From contig JAFSRW010000088.1 of NCBI GenBank assembly GCA_017445925.1, positions 1 through 64,000 of the forward strand: DNA of 64,000 nt. Direction: 5' to 3'. Below the pieces are notes generated by a model, which searched no databases, was not told where the DNA came from, and saw nothing but the letters and a program-made list of their open reading frames with translations. Source of the DNA: Bacteroidaceae bacterium. Lineage in GTDB: Bacteria > Bacteroidota > Bacteroidia > Bacteroidales > Bacteroidaceae. Below are positions 26,011 to 36,101 of this stretch, one piece after another (position 1 is the first letter of the stretch; the number at the start of each line of letters is the position of its first letter). Both the position numbers and the translations under genes were made by a program.

Positions 26011-28497
26011 ATGATAAAGGAATATCAGAACATTGCCATTATGGCGGGCGAGCGTAACATCAGTTACTCTCAACTGTTGGATTACATCAACCTCTTTTCT
26101 ACCTATACCCCTCAGCAGAAGGGCGACAAGACGCTTATCTTCTCTGAGAACCGAGAAGGGTGGATTTATGCGTTCTTCTCCATTTGGCAGAACAAGGGCG
26201 TAGCTGTACCTGTGGATGCTTCATCTACAGTTTTTGATGTGTTGTATATTCTTAACGACTGTACGCCTCAGTGTATATGGACTTCCAGGGAACGTCTGAG
26301 CGTTGCCGAGGAAGCGGTGAAGCAGTCTGGTCTGCCCATTAAGATTCTGCTCATTGACGATTACGAAAAGGCTTCCTGCCCAGCCAGGGAAAGTAAGATG
26401 TACATTCAGGAGGACGGTATCTTTACGGCTGAGAACCAGGATATGGCACTAATCATCTACACCTCTGGGACCACTGGCTCTCCTAAAGGTGTGATGATTT
26501 CATACGCCAATCTGTATGCCAACTGTCACAGCGTAACGGTGGATGTACATATCTTCGACAGCACGCGCCGTACCCTTATCCTGTTGCCCTTGCATCATGT
26601 GTTGCCTTTGGTGGGAACCGTTATTATGCCCATCTTGGCAGGAGGTGGCGTAGCCATTTGCCCTACCCTTTCGGGCCCAGACATTATGGACACGCTGGTA
26701 AGAGGAAAGATAGCCATCTTTGTGGGTGTACCCCGCCTATGGACCACCATCTTTCTGGGTATCAAGAAGAAGATTGATGCCAGCCCCGTTGCTCGTGCTC
26801 TCTTTAAGCTTTGCGAGAAGGCTAACAGTCCCCAACTCTCGCGTTTTATCTTTAAGGCTGTACACCAAAAGTTGGGAGGCAACCTTACATACTGTGTAAG
26901 CGGTGGAGCCTCATTGGACACTGAGGTCGGCTGTGGATTGCGCACTCTTGGCATTACCATGTTGGAGGGTTACGGTATGACGGAGACGGCACCCATCATC
27001 TCCTTTACACGTCCTGGAGACGTGATTCCTGGTTGTGTGGGTAAACCCATGTCAACTGTAGATGTAAAGATTGTAAACGGAGAGATTTGCGTGAAGGGCC
27101 CCAACGTAATGTTAGGCTATTACAATCGTCCAGAGGAAACAGCTCAAGTGATTGATCAGGACGGATATGTTCACACGGGCGACTTAGGTTATCTGGATGA
27201 GCTCGGACGTATTCATATAACGGGTCGTTCCAAGGAGATTATCGTCCTCTCTAACGGAAAGAACATCCAGCCTGCCGAGTTGGAATACAAACTGGAGAAG
27301 TACGACCAGTATGTGAAGGAGGTAGCCGTAACGCAGGACGGCGATATGCTGCGTGCCATTATCGTACCTAAGGAAGAATGGGCTGACAACCTTTCGGATG
27401 CAGAGGTAGAAGAGCAACTGAAACGTATGGTGATAGAGCCCTACAACTTAACCGTTGTCAACTACAAGAAGGTAATGAGCCTGTTTGTATTCAGGGGTGC
27501 TTTGCCACGCACCAAGTTGGATAAGTTGCAGCGCTTTAAGTTGAAGGACCTGATAAAGGATGCAGGTAAGGCCGTGGTTCAGCCTATTGAGAAGCCTCAG
27601 ACCGCCGAGACCCCAGAGATGAAGATTCTCAGGGAGTACATCGAGGAAGAGAAGAAGGTGCCTGTAAAGCCCACCAGTCATATTGAGACCGACTTAGCCT
27701 TCGATTCGCTTGACTGCGTAAGTCTGGAGGGATTTATCGAACGAACCTTCGGCGTGCAGATGAAATCAGGCACCTTTGCCCAGTATGCCAATGTACAGGA
27801 GATAGCCAATTACATAGCGCAGTACAAGACCCGTTCCGAGGTGGAGAATATCGACTGGCACTCCATCCTCTCATCAGATACATCCAGCCTGAACATCGCC
27901 TCTACCTGGTGCATTCATACTAAGGTTGTACGTCTGATGCACAAATTCCTGCGTAAGCATAACCATCTGGAAGTCAGGGGAATTGAGAACCTCCCATTAG
28001 AGGGTCAGTTTATTATGGCTCCCAACCATCAGAGTGCTATCGACGGCAACGCTTGTACAGCCGGACTAAGCGATTATACATTGCGTAATACCTATTATTA
28101 TGCAACCGAAGAGCATATTAAGGGTTACCCCTTGCAGTTGATGGCCCGACACAACAATGTGATATTGATGCAGCACCAGAACCTGAAGGATTCCATTCTG
28201 CGTATGGCCAAGGTACTGAAGTTGGGCAAGAACATTATTATTTTCCCAGAGGGTGCCCGTACGCACGATGGGCAGATGCAAACGTTCAAGAAGACCTTTG
28301 CCATTCTAAGTAAGGAACTCGACATTCCCATCATCCCCGTTCGTATTGAAGGTGCCTACGAAGCTATGCCTCGCGGTACCAAGCATCTGGGTAGGCACAA
28401 GATTACGGTAACATATCTTCCTGTAATTAAACCCACAGAAGAAGATACGTATCAGCTGCTTTCAGATAAGGTTCGGAATGCTATCTTGAGAAAGTAG
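26011..28497 (+). CDS. Acyl-CoA/acyl-ACP synthetase fused to ACP and PlsC-type acyltransferase
   Basis: 828 residues in three domains. An adenylating domain (about 1-500) has IIYTSGTTGSPKGV near 150 and EGYGMTETAPI. A carrier-protein domain (about 535-620) has the phosphopantetheine site FDSLD near 565. An acyltransferase (about 635-828) has the NHQSAID HX4D motif near 672 and FPEGAR near 746. It probably activates free fatty acid, loads it on the internal ACP and transfers it to lysophospholipid or glycerol phosphate, comparable to E. coli Aas but with the opposite domain order plus a built-in ACP. Upstream is TACCTTTG at 25944-25951. Confidence 0.92.
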   Translation: MIKEYQNIAIMAGERNISYSQLLDYINLFSTYTPQQKGDKTLIFSENREGWIYAFFSIWQNKGVAVPVDASSTVFDVLYILNDCTPQCIWTSRERLSVAEEAVKQSGLPIKILLIDDYEKASCPARESKMYIQEDGIFTAENQDMALIIYTSGTTGSPKGVMISYANLYANCHSVTVDVHIFDSTRRTLILLPLHHVLPLVGTVIMPILAGGGVAICPTLSGPDIMDTLVRGKIAIFVGVPRLWTTIFLGIKKKIDASPVARALFKLCEKANSPQLSRFIFKAVHQKLGGNLTYCVSGGASLDTEVGCGLRTLGITMLEGYGMTETAPIISFTRPGDVIPGCVGKPMSTVDVKIVNGEICVKGPNVMLGYYNRPEETAQVIDQDGYVHTGDLGYLDELGRIHITGRSKEIIVLSNGKNIQPAELEYKLEKYDQYVKEVAVTQDGDMLRAIIVPKEEWADNLSDAEVEEQLKRMVIEPYNLTVVNYKKVMSLFVFRGALPRTKLDKLQRFKLKDLIKDAGKAVVQPIEKPQTAETPEMKILREYIEEEKKVPVKPTSHIETDLAFDSLDCVSLEGFIERTFGVQMKSGTFAQYANVQEIANYIAQYKTRSEVENIDWHSILSSDTSSLNIASTWCIHTKVVRLMHKFLRKHNHLEVRGIENLPLEGQFIMAPNHQSAIDGNACTAGLSDYTLRNTYYYATEEHIKGYPLQLMARHNNVILMQHQNLKDSILRMAKVLKLGKNIIIFPEGARTHDGQMQTFKKTFAILSKELDIPIIPVRIEGAYEAMPRGTKHLGRHKITVTYLPVIKPTEEDTYQLLSDKVRNAILRK

Positions 28498-28527
28498 AAA
28501 ACTTTTAATCTACAGATGAAAACTGTA

Positions 28528-29319
28528 TTATTCCTGTAAAATCTTCTCGAAGGCCTGAATCAGTATGTTGGCCATAATCTGCATTCCTTCGTCATTGGGG
28601 TGCAGCGCCGTATCATAACTGAAATTGGCCAGTTGGCGCTGACCACCAGCTTCAGCAAAGAAGTCGGCAACGGGGAACGACTCGTAGGCTGCTATCTCTC
28701 GAATCAGCTTTGCATAATCCTCCAGATAAATGCCGTTAAGTGGGTCATACCAATGATCTGGCAGATAGCCGTTGAATCCGTATGCCTTACGGGGTGTACA
28801 GAGAATGACACGTGCCTTCTTGTTGCGAGTAAAGATGCGGTCAATGAGTTGTCTGTAGATAGCGGCAAAGGTTCCATTCTTTTTATTATTGATGTAGTCA
28901 TCAATGGTTCCAACGGGTGTAGAGTGTCCCCAGTCGTTAATACCATGCTCTATGGTATAGTAGTCTGCCAGAGCAACTACAGAGATTGCAGAAGAAAGGG
29001 TTCCGCCATTTACGGCCTTATTCTCGAACTTTGTGAAGGCGAGTTTTTCCATAACGCGGGTCTGATAACCTTTAGTAAGAGGATATGAAGCTGTATTCTC
29101 GTTCAGCCACGATATGGAGGTTCCTAATGAACACCAGCGACCCTTTATCTGGCGAGGTTCTACACTTGGTGCCTGGGCTTTACCGGCGCTGAATACAATG
29201 CTGTCTACCTCATCATCGTTATATCCGTGAGTCTTACCATTCCCATAGACAGTAAAACTCTGTGCCATAGCCACAGATGCTACGGCGCAGAGCATGATAG
29301 TTAAAAATGATTTCTTCAT
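28528..29319 (-). CDS. Exported SGNH/GDSL-type hydrolase
   Basis: 263 residues with a signal peptide ending VAMAQ. Block I is atypical but visible as WCSLGTSISW; the Gly block is KAVNGGTLSS, the Asn block EHGINDWG, and the C-terminal Asp-His is LHPNDEGM. These are the four SGNH blocks. It is probably a carbohydrate esterase (acetyl xylan or similar). It converges with the fusion gene and has a composite repeat array upstream. Confidence 0.85.
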   Translation of the reverse strand: MKKSFLTIMLCAVASVAMAQSFTVYGNGKTHGYNDDEVDSIVFSAGKAQAPSVEPRQIKGRWCSLGTSISWLNENTASYPLTKGYQTRVMEKLAFTKFENKAVNGGTLSSAISVVALADYYTIEHGINDWGHSTPVGTIDDYINNKKNGTFAAIYRQLIDRIFTRNKKARVILCTPRKAYGFNGYLPDHWYDPLNGIYLEDYAKLIREIAAYESFPVADFFAEAGGQRQLANFSYDTALHPNDEGMQIMANILIQAFEKILQE

Positions 29320-29340
29320 TATTTTATTGACTTTATTTTA

Positions 29341-29464
29341 GCTTAGTAGCTTAATAGCTTAATAGGTTAGTAGCTTAATAGATTATGGTTAAGGTTAAGG
29401 TTAAGGTTAAGGTTAACGTTAAAGTTAACTTTTTCTATAACCAATAACCTATAACCTATAACCT
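29341..29464. repeat. Composite 8/6/7-bp repeat array upstream of the SGNH gene
   Basis: Octamers GCTTAGTA, GCTTAATA, GCTTAATA, GGTTAGTA, GCTTAATA; then about seven TTAAGG-type hexamers (from about 29389); then TATAACC, AATAACC, TATAACC, TATAACC heptamers (29436-29463), abutting the stop codon of the 1656-residue gene. Same plan as 16936-17021. Confidence 0.9.
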
Positions 29465-29469
29465 TTATA

Positions 29470-32400
29470 CTAGTACAACACTTTCTTGCCATTAATAATG
29501 TTAATACCCTTTTGCAGACGGCTTATGCGCTGACCAGAGAGATTGTATATGATGTTATCGTTAACGTTGACGTTGACGTTTTCAATGCCATCAGGATCAA
29601 GCCTGTTCTCGTAACTGCCATCCTCATTCTTAAAGACAACCTGATGAGTATCATCCAGAACTGGGAATTCATCAGCACCGATGTTCTGGAACCAGTTAAT
29701 CTGACTCTGGTCACCATTGAGCTTGAAGCAAACCTCGCCACTCTTGAACTGTTCTAAGCTCATTTGTTTACCCTGAGCCTCTCCTATTGCGTTCAGGTAG
29801 TAGCAGTTGTTCAGATTTCCGTTTCCTCGGTAGAAGGTGTAGCAATAGTCTGTTCCTGTTCCTTCGGTAAGAGTGCAGGCTGTGTAGCAGTTGTTGAGCG
29901 TAGAAGAACCGCTACCGGAATAGGCTACGAAGCCGCAATACATAGAGCTTCCTTCATTTCCCATAGCACCCAACGTAGCACAGTTATTGAAGGTGGCATT
30001 ACCTTCAAGGCGTCCGAACATACCGCCGTCACCTGTTACACCGCTGTGGACACCGGTAATATCTACATCGGTTATCACACTCTCAATGAGTACCGTATTG
30101 CTGGCCCAGCCAACGAGTGCTCCGAAGTGAATAGTTGTTACAGTAGCATCGCCCTCCACACGCAGGTTACGGATGGTACCGCCGTCAACATAGCGGAAGA
30201 GACCGCAGTAATTATCGTTCACCTCATAGCTGTATGATACGGTATGACCCTGTCCGTCGAATGTGCCGCTGAACTGGGCATCGGAAGTACCAATCATCAG
30301 GTTGGGAGTCTCACTCTCACGCAAGTCGATGTCGGCTAGAAGCTTGGCATTAACCTGAGTGTTACCTGCATTGACCAGATTAGCAAATACGATGTAGTCC
30401 TTCAGATTGTGGAGAAGGAAGTAACCATCCTCTTCGTCGGGATAGAAGCTGATTTCCTCCTTCAAGTTGATGGCCAGCGCTTCTTCGGCTGTCATGGTAC
30501 CATAAACATAAGCATCTACAAGTTTTGTATAGAGTTCATCCATCTGCTCATATTCCTCGTCACTGAGAATATCAGAGAATGCATCCTGCAACATATTAAC
30601 CTGCTCGGCCTTTTCCATCAGCGTAACGTAAGCCTTCTTACAATCGCAAATCTGGAGGAAGAGCTCTGAAAACTTCTCAATGAGCTTGTATTTAGCTTCC
30701 GGCTCAGTAGTTGTAGCTACTGCGTTCAAGGTCTCACGGAGGTCGTCCTTAAGTGCCTGACTGAAATTGGGATATGTGGCGTATTCTGCATAATCGAACT
30801 TGTATGTGTCAAGTATGGTGGTTGCACGGGCTGACTGTGATTCCAGCACATGGTCAAGGCTTTCTTGGGCATCTGCCATATCACCATAATAAACCACCTT
30901 GATATTACCAAAGCCAAGCCAGTCGCGAGAAAGTCCTGTACCAGGCTGGCGGACACCGATGGTCAGCGTACCGTCAGTAACGTTGCAAAGTATGCTGTTA
31001 GGATAACGTCCTGCCTGGAAAGCGTTGCAGCAACTAACTATACCCTGCATGGTGTAACCGATGGTCTCGCCATTATCGTCAGGCACAGCAAAGTCGGCAA
31101 TCGGGCCTGTGATATTACAGTTCTCACCGTCGATGGCATCATTTACGCTAATCATATCCTCGATGTTGGTCTGGAAGTAATTGTATACACCGTTGGCATA
31201 TAGGGTGGCAGCATAGTTGGTGTTGTAGTAGTCGGTATGAGGAGTTGGACGGAAGGCTCCGTTTATTCTCAGCTCATAGATACCGTTCTTCACGCCTGTA
31301 ACCGTCTGGTACATATCCATCGTGGTGGCAAGACATTCGGCTGCATACAATGGGCTGGTTTCAGAAGTGCCCCACCCTGTAGGAAGTTTGCCTTCCCATC
31401 CGTTGAACTTATCTCTCAGGTCTGGATTGATGAAAAGCATGGTTACATCAGTTCCTACAGAGGGTGCAACGGTAAGAGCCTCAATCAGCCTTTCGTCAAT
31501 AAGAGCCGTCTCTGCGATTATTTCCTCCTCACTGAGTTCGCATTCTTCCAGGATGGCGGGAGCAGAGCCGTGAGGATAATCCTCGGTTGGGTCGTTATAT
31601 TCAGTAAGGTATGATTTCAGTTCTTCGGCCTTTTCATTGTCCAGATCGGGGTGTTCCTCCAGATATTGCTTCACATCTTCTACCTTGGCAATGTAAGCTG
31701 CGTATGCCTCAGCGCAACTGTTGACGCTCTGACGCAGGCCGTCCAGTTCTGCGTAGCCTGCAAGGAAAGCATCAATATTTGCTGATGACCTAAGACCTTC
31801 AAGGGCCTCAAGGTAAGATTCCACCAGACTCTTCTGAGCTATGATTCCCTCGTAACGCTCTGTCTCTTCTGCAATGACCATCGAGACAAAGGCCTTGAAG
31901 CTGGCATCGTCTGTAATATTCACGAAGGTCTGACCGGCACCATAAACTCTGTAATGACTCTTATCAGGCACAGGTATTTCATCCTCACCAAGGTTCTGAT
32001 ACCAGTTGATTTCACTCTGGTCGCCGTTCAGCCTGTAGCAGAGTGCACCAGAGGCCAGTTCCTCTTCTTCGTATGGGATTCCCTGAACCGCTCCAACGGC
32101 ATTCAGATAGTGACAGTTATTCAGTTTGTTATCACCGCGACAGAAAGTGTAGCAATAATCTGTTCCTGTACCTTCAACAAGGCTACAAGCCGTATAACAA
32201 TTGTTCAGAACGGAAAGTGTACCGTCAGCAGCGTATGCCACGAAACCGCAGTACATCGAGCTACCAGGATTACCCATTTCGCCCAGCGTAGCGCAATTGT
32301 TGAAGGTTACATTGCCATACAGGGCGCCGGTCATACCACCATCACCCGTTACACCACTGCGTTCACCAGTGATATTTACATTGGTAACCACATTCTCTAT

Positions 32401-34440
32401 GAGCACATCGCCCTGCATTCTACCGTTAAGAGCACCAAAGTGGATGGCTGTAACAACGGCCTCACCTTCAATACGCAGGTTACGGATGGTAGCACCGTCC
32501 ATGTAGGCGAAGAGACCACCATAGTTTTCTGTTACTACGTAGCTATAGGTAATGGTGTGACCGCCACCATCAAAGATACCCTTGAACTGTTTGTCTGACG
32601 AACCAATCATCAAATCAGGATTTTCGTATTCAGTAAGATTGATATCGTCTGTCAGGAGAGCCTTGATATCGGCATCACCCTCCAGAACCTTCTGGTTCAA
32701 CCAGTTCAACTGCTTGGCATTGCCAATAAGATAATAACCCTCTGCGTTCTTCTTCACAGCATCAGGATCTGCCTGACCGCAAACAATACAGATGCCATCG
32801 GCATCGAACTGATGAGCAGGCTTAGTGGGATAACTTTCGGTATTGCTGTAGGTGAGTGGATTGTCTTCCAATTCAGCACCATCACAACGTACAACGCCTG
32901 ATGCATAAACGCGCTTACCTCTTGGGTCAGGCATTGGGTACGGGTCAGTATCTATGTCCTGTGTCCAAACGATGTCGGTCTGGTTGCCGTTGAGTTTGTA
33001 GCAGAGAGCACCGTTAGCTATCTGCTCAGCTGTTATCTGCGTACCTTGTTTCTTATCGATATAGTTAAGGTAGTAGCAATTGTTAAAGGTGTTCGTACCA
33101 CTGCCATGAGTTAAAGTACCGCTGTTACTATCGATTCCTGTACCTTCCTTAAACTCACAGGCTGAATAACAGTTGTTCAGCGTTGTCTTACTGTTTCCGT
33201 GTGACCAACCGGAATAGCTACTGTACATCGAACTGATTTCGGAACCCATAGGGCCCAGCGTAGCACAGTTGTTGAAGGTAATGTTGGCATAGTTGGCACC
33301 TATCATGCCGGCATCGCCCTGAACACCAGTGGTGGACATTCCAGTAATGTCAACATTCGTCACCACATTCTCCACCAGTATGTTGCCATCACCACGTCCA
33401 ATGAGGGCACCAAAGTGAATGTTCGTTACGTATGCATTTCCCTCAACACGGAGGTTACGGATAGTTCCTCCGTCGACAAAGGCAAAGAGACCACGCCATT
33501 TATCTGTAACTTCCTCATAATTATAAGTAATGGTATGACCTTGTCCATCGAACGTGCCTTTGAAGGGATTAGCTTCTGTACCAATCATCAGGTTGGGATA
33601 TTCGCTTTCTGATAGGTTGATGTCGGCTGTCAGCACACCATTCACCTCGGTACCATTCTCCACGAGTTGTGCAAAGTTATTCAAATCCTCGACTGAAGCA
33701 ATAGTAACAGTCTCTGCCTCGGCAGGAGAAATCACACCGCCCATCTCGCTTACCTGCTCATCGGTAAGAGGTGTTTCCCAGAATGCTACTTCTGCCACAT
33801 AGGTATCAACCGTCTCAAAACTTTCGTCGCAGAACAGATAGAACCCGAAGGGCTGAATCTTGAAGCGGTCATTGGCATCGGGATTGCTGGCAACGAGTTT
33901 CTCGCCGTTCACATAAAGTATATTCTTGCCGTCCCTGTAGGTCAGTACTACGCGATACCATTTCCCGTCCTTAATACTGCCAAAGTAACCACCTATTGAG
34001 GCAATGCCTATCTGGTGATCATGGGTGAAAAGGTCGCCGTCGTTGCTGTTGGCCTCGTCAGTCTGAAACAGGCCATTCCAAGAGTTAGCATCAGGCATCA
34101 TAATGTCCATCATCAGAGAGTAGGACTGGGTAGCCTCTGCACCTTCGGCGCGTTCCACCTTCAAGGCCGAGGCCTTAGGCACCAGAATAGCGTTGTTACC
34201 TTCAGCAGGTCCCTCCGATACTTTAAGACCAGCTTCGGCAACAGTCTTAAACGAAATGCTTTTTGCACCCATAACGGCAGGAATCATCTTCAGGCTTCCC
34301 TTTGAGGCAGCCATCAAGTCGTCGGGGTTACTAAAAGTCCACTGAGCAGAAGGTTCCGGTGTCTGAGCCATTACCTTCGCATTGTTTCCTGCCAATCCAA
34401 TCAAGGAAAGCAGAAGCAAAGTGAGTAATTTTCTTTTCAT
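29470..34440 (-). CDS. Giant secreted beta-helix/LamG protein with sorting-like tail
   Basis: 1656 residues with a signal peptide ending MAQ. An N-terminal LamG-like domain covers about 30-230 (DGKWYRVVLTYRDGKNILYV). Three long modules of beta-helix type follow at about 238-510, 565-833 and 1338-1600, each with GTFDGQGHTITY, GGTIRNLRVEG, HFGALIGR and TFNNCATLG. Between modules 2 and 3 lie a helical stretch (about 835-1000) and a jelly-roll-like domain (about 1020-1190). The end is IYNLSGQRISRLQKGINII then NGKKVLY, the same tail as GH30. It is probably a cell-surface adhesin or glycan-binding protein; no catalytic motif is seen. Its promoter is repeat copy R3. Confidence 0.85.
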   Translation of the reverse strand: MKRKLLTLLLLSLIGLAGNNAKVMAQTPEPSAQWTFSNPDDLMAASKGSLKMIPAVMGAKSISFKTVAEAGLKVSEGPAEGNNAILVPKASALKVERAEGAEATQSYSLMMDIMMPDANSWNGLFQTDEANSNDGDLFTHDHQIGIASIGGYFGSIKDGKWYRVVLTYRDGKNILYVNGEKLVASNPDANDRFKIQPFGFYLFCDESFETVDTYVAEVAFWETPLTDEQVSEMGGVISPAEAETVTIASVEDLNNFAQLVENGTEVNGVLTADINLSESEYPNLMIGTEANPFKGTFDGQGHTITYNYEEVTDKWRGLFAFVDGGTIRNLRVEGNAYVTNIHFGALIGRGDGNILVENVVTNVDITGMSTTGVQGDAGMIGANYANITFNNCATLGPMGSEISSMYSSYSGWSHGNSKTTLNNCYSACEFKEGTGIDSNSGTLTHGSGTNTFNNCYYLNYIDKKQGTQITAEQIANGALCYKLNGNQTDIVWTQDIDTDPYPMPDPRGKRVYASGVVRCDGAELEDNPLTYSNTESYPTKPAHQFDADGICIVCGQADPDAVKKNAEGYYLIGNAKQLNWLNQKVLEGDADIKALLTDDINLTEYENPDLMIGSSDKQFKGIFDGGGHTITYSYVVTENYGGLFAYMDGATIRNLRIEGEAVVTAIHFGALNGRMQGDVLIENVVTNVNITGERSGVTGDGGMTGALYGNVTFNNCATLGEMGNPGSSMYCGFVAYAADGTLSVLNNCYTACSLVEGTGTDYCYTFCRGDNKLNNCHYLNAVGAVQGIPYEEEELASGALCYRLNGDQSEINWYQNLGEDEIPVPDKSHYRVYGAGQTFVNITDDASFKAFVSMVIAEETERYEGIIAQKSLVESYLEALEGLRSSANIDAFLAGYAELDGLRQSVNSCAEAYAAYIAKVEDVKQYLEEHPDLDNEKAEELKSYLTEYNDPTEDYPHGSAPAILEECELSEEEIIAETALIDERLIEALTVAPSVGTDVTMLFINPDLRDKFNGWEGKLPTGWGTSETSPLYAAECLATTMDMYQTVTGVKNGIYELRINGAFRPTPHTDYYNTNYAATLYANGVYNYFQTNIEDMISVNDAIDGENCNITGPIADFAVPDDNGETIGYTMQGIVSCCNAFQAGRYPNSILCNVTDGTLTIGVRQPGTGLSRDWLGFGNIKVVYYGDMADAQESLDHVLESQSARATTILDTYKFDYAEYATYPNFSQALKDDLRETLNAVATTTEPEAKYKLIEKFSELFLQICDCKKAYVTLMEKAEQVNMLQDAFSDILSDEEYEQMDELYTKLVDAYVYGTMTAEEALAINLKEEISFYPDEEDGYFLLHNLKDYIVFANLVNAGNTQVNAKLLADIDLRESETPNLMIGTSDAQFSGTFDGQGHTVSYSYEVNDNYCGLFRYVDGGTIRNLRVEGDATVTTIHFGALVGWASNTVLIESVITDVDITGVHSGVTGDGGMFGRLEGNATFNNCATLGAMGNEGSSMYCGFVAYSGSGSSTLNNCYTACTLTEGTGTDYCYTFYRGNGNLNNCYYLNAIGEAQGKQMSLEQFKSGEVCFKLNGDQSQINWFQNIGADEFPVLDDTHQVVFKNEDGSYENRLDPDGIENVNVNVNDNIIYNLSGQRISRLQKGINIINGKKVLY

Positions 34441-34479
34441 AATAGTAGTTTAAATAGTTAAAATCATCATTTCTGTCAG

Positions 34480-34571
34480 CAAAGATACGATTAAGTGAGA
34501 ACAATACAAAATAAAAGGCTTTTTATTTTTATTGTCGAGCGAGAGTAAGTTCGAGACGTAGTCTCAAAGTT
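34480..34571 (-). repeat. Promoter-bearing dispersed repeat, copy R3 (drives the giant secreted protein)
   Basis: Minus-strand TTTG (34507-34510), 19 bp, TATCTTTG (34480-34487), then the AT-rich inverted repeat, TTGTCGAGCGAGAG and the hairpin GAGAC-GTA-GTCTC. A second, partial copy (CAATTAAGTGAGAGAAG...) follows directly at about 34573-34610. The start codon is 40 bases from the -7 box. Confidence 0.85.
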
Positions 34572-34628
34572 ACAATTAAGTGAGAGAAGAACAAAATAAA
34601 TACGTTTATTTTTAGCGGAATACAAAAT

Positions 34629-34670
34629 AAATTAGCTCGAGCCAAAAGAATAAATGGCTCGAGCTAATTT
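34629..34670 (-). terminator. Intrinsic terminator of gdhA
   Basis: Perfect 15-bp stem AAATTAGCTCGAGCC / GGCTCGAGCTAATTT with a 12-base loop, followed on the minus strand by ATTTTG. It lies 23 bases after the gdhA stop. Confidence 0.85.
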
Positions 34671-34692
34671 GTGTATAACCTATAAGGCACTA

Positions 34693-36033
34693 TTATACAA
34701 TTCCTTGCGCCATCATGGCTCTGGCCACCTTCATGAAGCCTGCAATGTTGGCACCTTTAACGTAGTTGATGTAGCCGTCAGGCTCAGTACCATACTTGGT
34801 ACACTGCTTGTGAATTCCATGCATGATCTCGTGCAGACGTTTGTCAACATCGGCGGCACTCCAAGACAGATGCATAGCATTCTGACTCATCTCCAAACCA
34901 CTGGTTGCTACACCACCAGCATTTACAGCCTTGCCCGGAGCATACAGAATCTTATTCTTCAGGAAGAGGTCAATGGCATCAGGGGTACAACCCATATTGC
35001 TGATCTCGCCCACGCAGAGCACCTTGTTATCAATCAGCTGCTGTGCATCCTCAGCGTTCAACTCGTTCTGTGTAGCACAAGGCAGTGCTATGTCGGCCTT
35101 CACCTCCCAAGGTCTCTTGCCCGGGTAGAATGTAGCACCAGGGAATTCCTCGGCATACGGAGCCACAATATCGTTTCCACTGGCACGGAGTTCCAGCATA
35201 TAGTCAATCTTTCTGCCTTCAATGCCATCGGGGTCATAAACATAGCCGTCAGGTCCGCTGATGGTAACCACCTTAGCACCTAACTCCGTAGCCTTGGTTG
35301 CTGCACCCCAAGCCACATTACCGAATCCGCTTATAGCAACCGTTTTGCCTGCCAACTTCTGACCTGCGGTTTCCAGCATCTCATTTACGAAGTACAGACC
35401 GCCAAAGCCCGTAGCTTCAGGACGAATCAGAGAACCACCAAAGTCCAGTCCTTTGCCAGTCAGCACGCCACTGAAGTCGCGAGTCAACTTCTTGTACTGG
35501 CCAAACAGATAGCCAATCTCACGTGCACCTACGCCGATGTCGCCAGCAGGAACATCAATCTCAGGACCAATGTAGCGATACAATTCACTCATAAATGCCT
35601 GGCAGAAACGCTCAATCTCAGCATCACTCTTTCCACGTGGAGAAAAGTCGCTACCGCCCTTGCCACCACCCATAGGCAGTGTAGTCAGCGCATTCTTAAA
35701 GGTCTGTTCAAAGCCCAGGAATTTAAGAATGCTCAGGTTAACAGAAGCATGGAAACGCAAGCCGCCCTTGTACGGGCCAATGGCGCTGTTAAACTGAACG
35801 CGGTAACCAATATTCACCTGCACCTGACCCTTATCGTCAACCCAGGGAACGCGGAAGGTAATTATTCGCTCAGGTTCCACAAGGCGTTCCAGCAGCGCCT
35901 TACGTTCAAATTCGGGATGCTGGTCATATACATCTTTTATAAATACAAGCACCTCACGTACTGCCTGCAAATATTCTCTCTCACCAGGATGGCGTCTTTC
36001 CAGACGTTGCATGAAATCATTAATATCCAACAT
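34693..36033 (-). CDS. gdhA: Glutamate dehydrogenase (hexameric, probably NADP-specific)
   Basis: 446 residues of normal length starting MLDINDFMQRLE. Catalytic and binding segments: YKGGLRFH, PMGGGKGGSDF (catalytic Lys region), VPAGDIGVGAREIG, and the Rossmann motif AISGFGNVAWG. It converts 2-oxoglutarate and ammonia to glutamate in the cytoplasm, a main ammonia-assimilation route in gut Bacteroidales. It has its own promoter and terminator. Confidence 0.96.
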   Translation of the reverse strand: MLDINDFMQRLERRHPGEREYLQAVREVLVFIKDVYDQHPEFERKALLERLVEPERIITFRVPWVDDKGQVQVNIGYRVQFNSAIGPYKGGLRFHASVNLSILKFLGFEQTFKNALTTLPMGGGKGGSDFSPRGKSDAEIERFCQAFMSELYRYIGPEIDVPAGDIGVGAREIGYLFGQYKKLTRDFSGVLTGKGLDFGGSLIRPEATGFGGLYFVNEMLETAGQKLAGKTVAISGFGNVAWGAATKATELGAKVVTISGPDGYVYDPDGIEGRKIDYMLELRASGNDIVAPYAEEFPGATFYPGKRPWEVKADIALPCATQNELNAEDAQQLIDNKVLCVGEISNMGCTPDAIDLFLKNKILYAPGKAVNAGGVATSGLEMSQNAMHLSWSAADVDKRLHEIMHGIHKQCTKYGTEPDGYINYVKGANIAGFMKVARAMMAQGIV

Positions 36034-36069
36034 GATATATCTCGTTTTAGTTAGTTAAAGATTCTAATG

Positions 36070-36101
36070 CAAAATTACCAAACTTTTATTTCCGTGCCAA
36101 A
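36070..36101 (-). promoter_or_regulatory. gdhA promoter
   Basis: Minus-strand TTTG (36098-36101), 20 bp, TAATTTTG (36070-36077), 36 bases before the gdhA ATG. Good match to the Bacteroidetes consensus. Confidence 0.7.

Noticed and set aside
10772-29319. Classical polysaccharide utilisation locus
   Set aside because: Many glycoside hydrolases are present, but there is no SusC/SusD pair and no hybrid two-component or ECF regulator, and genes lie on both strands.
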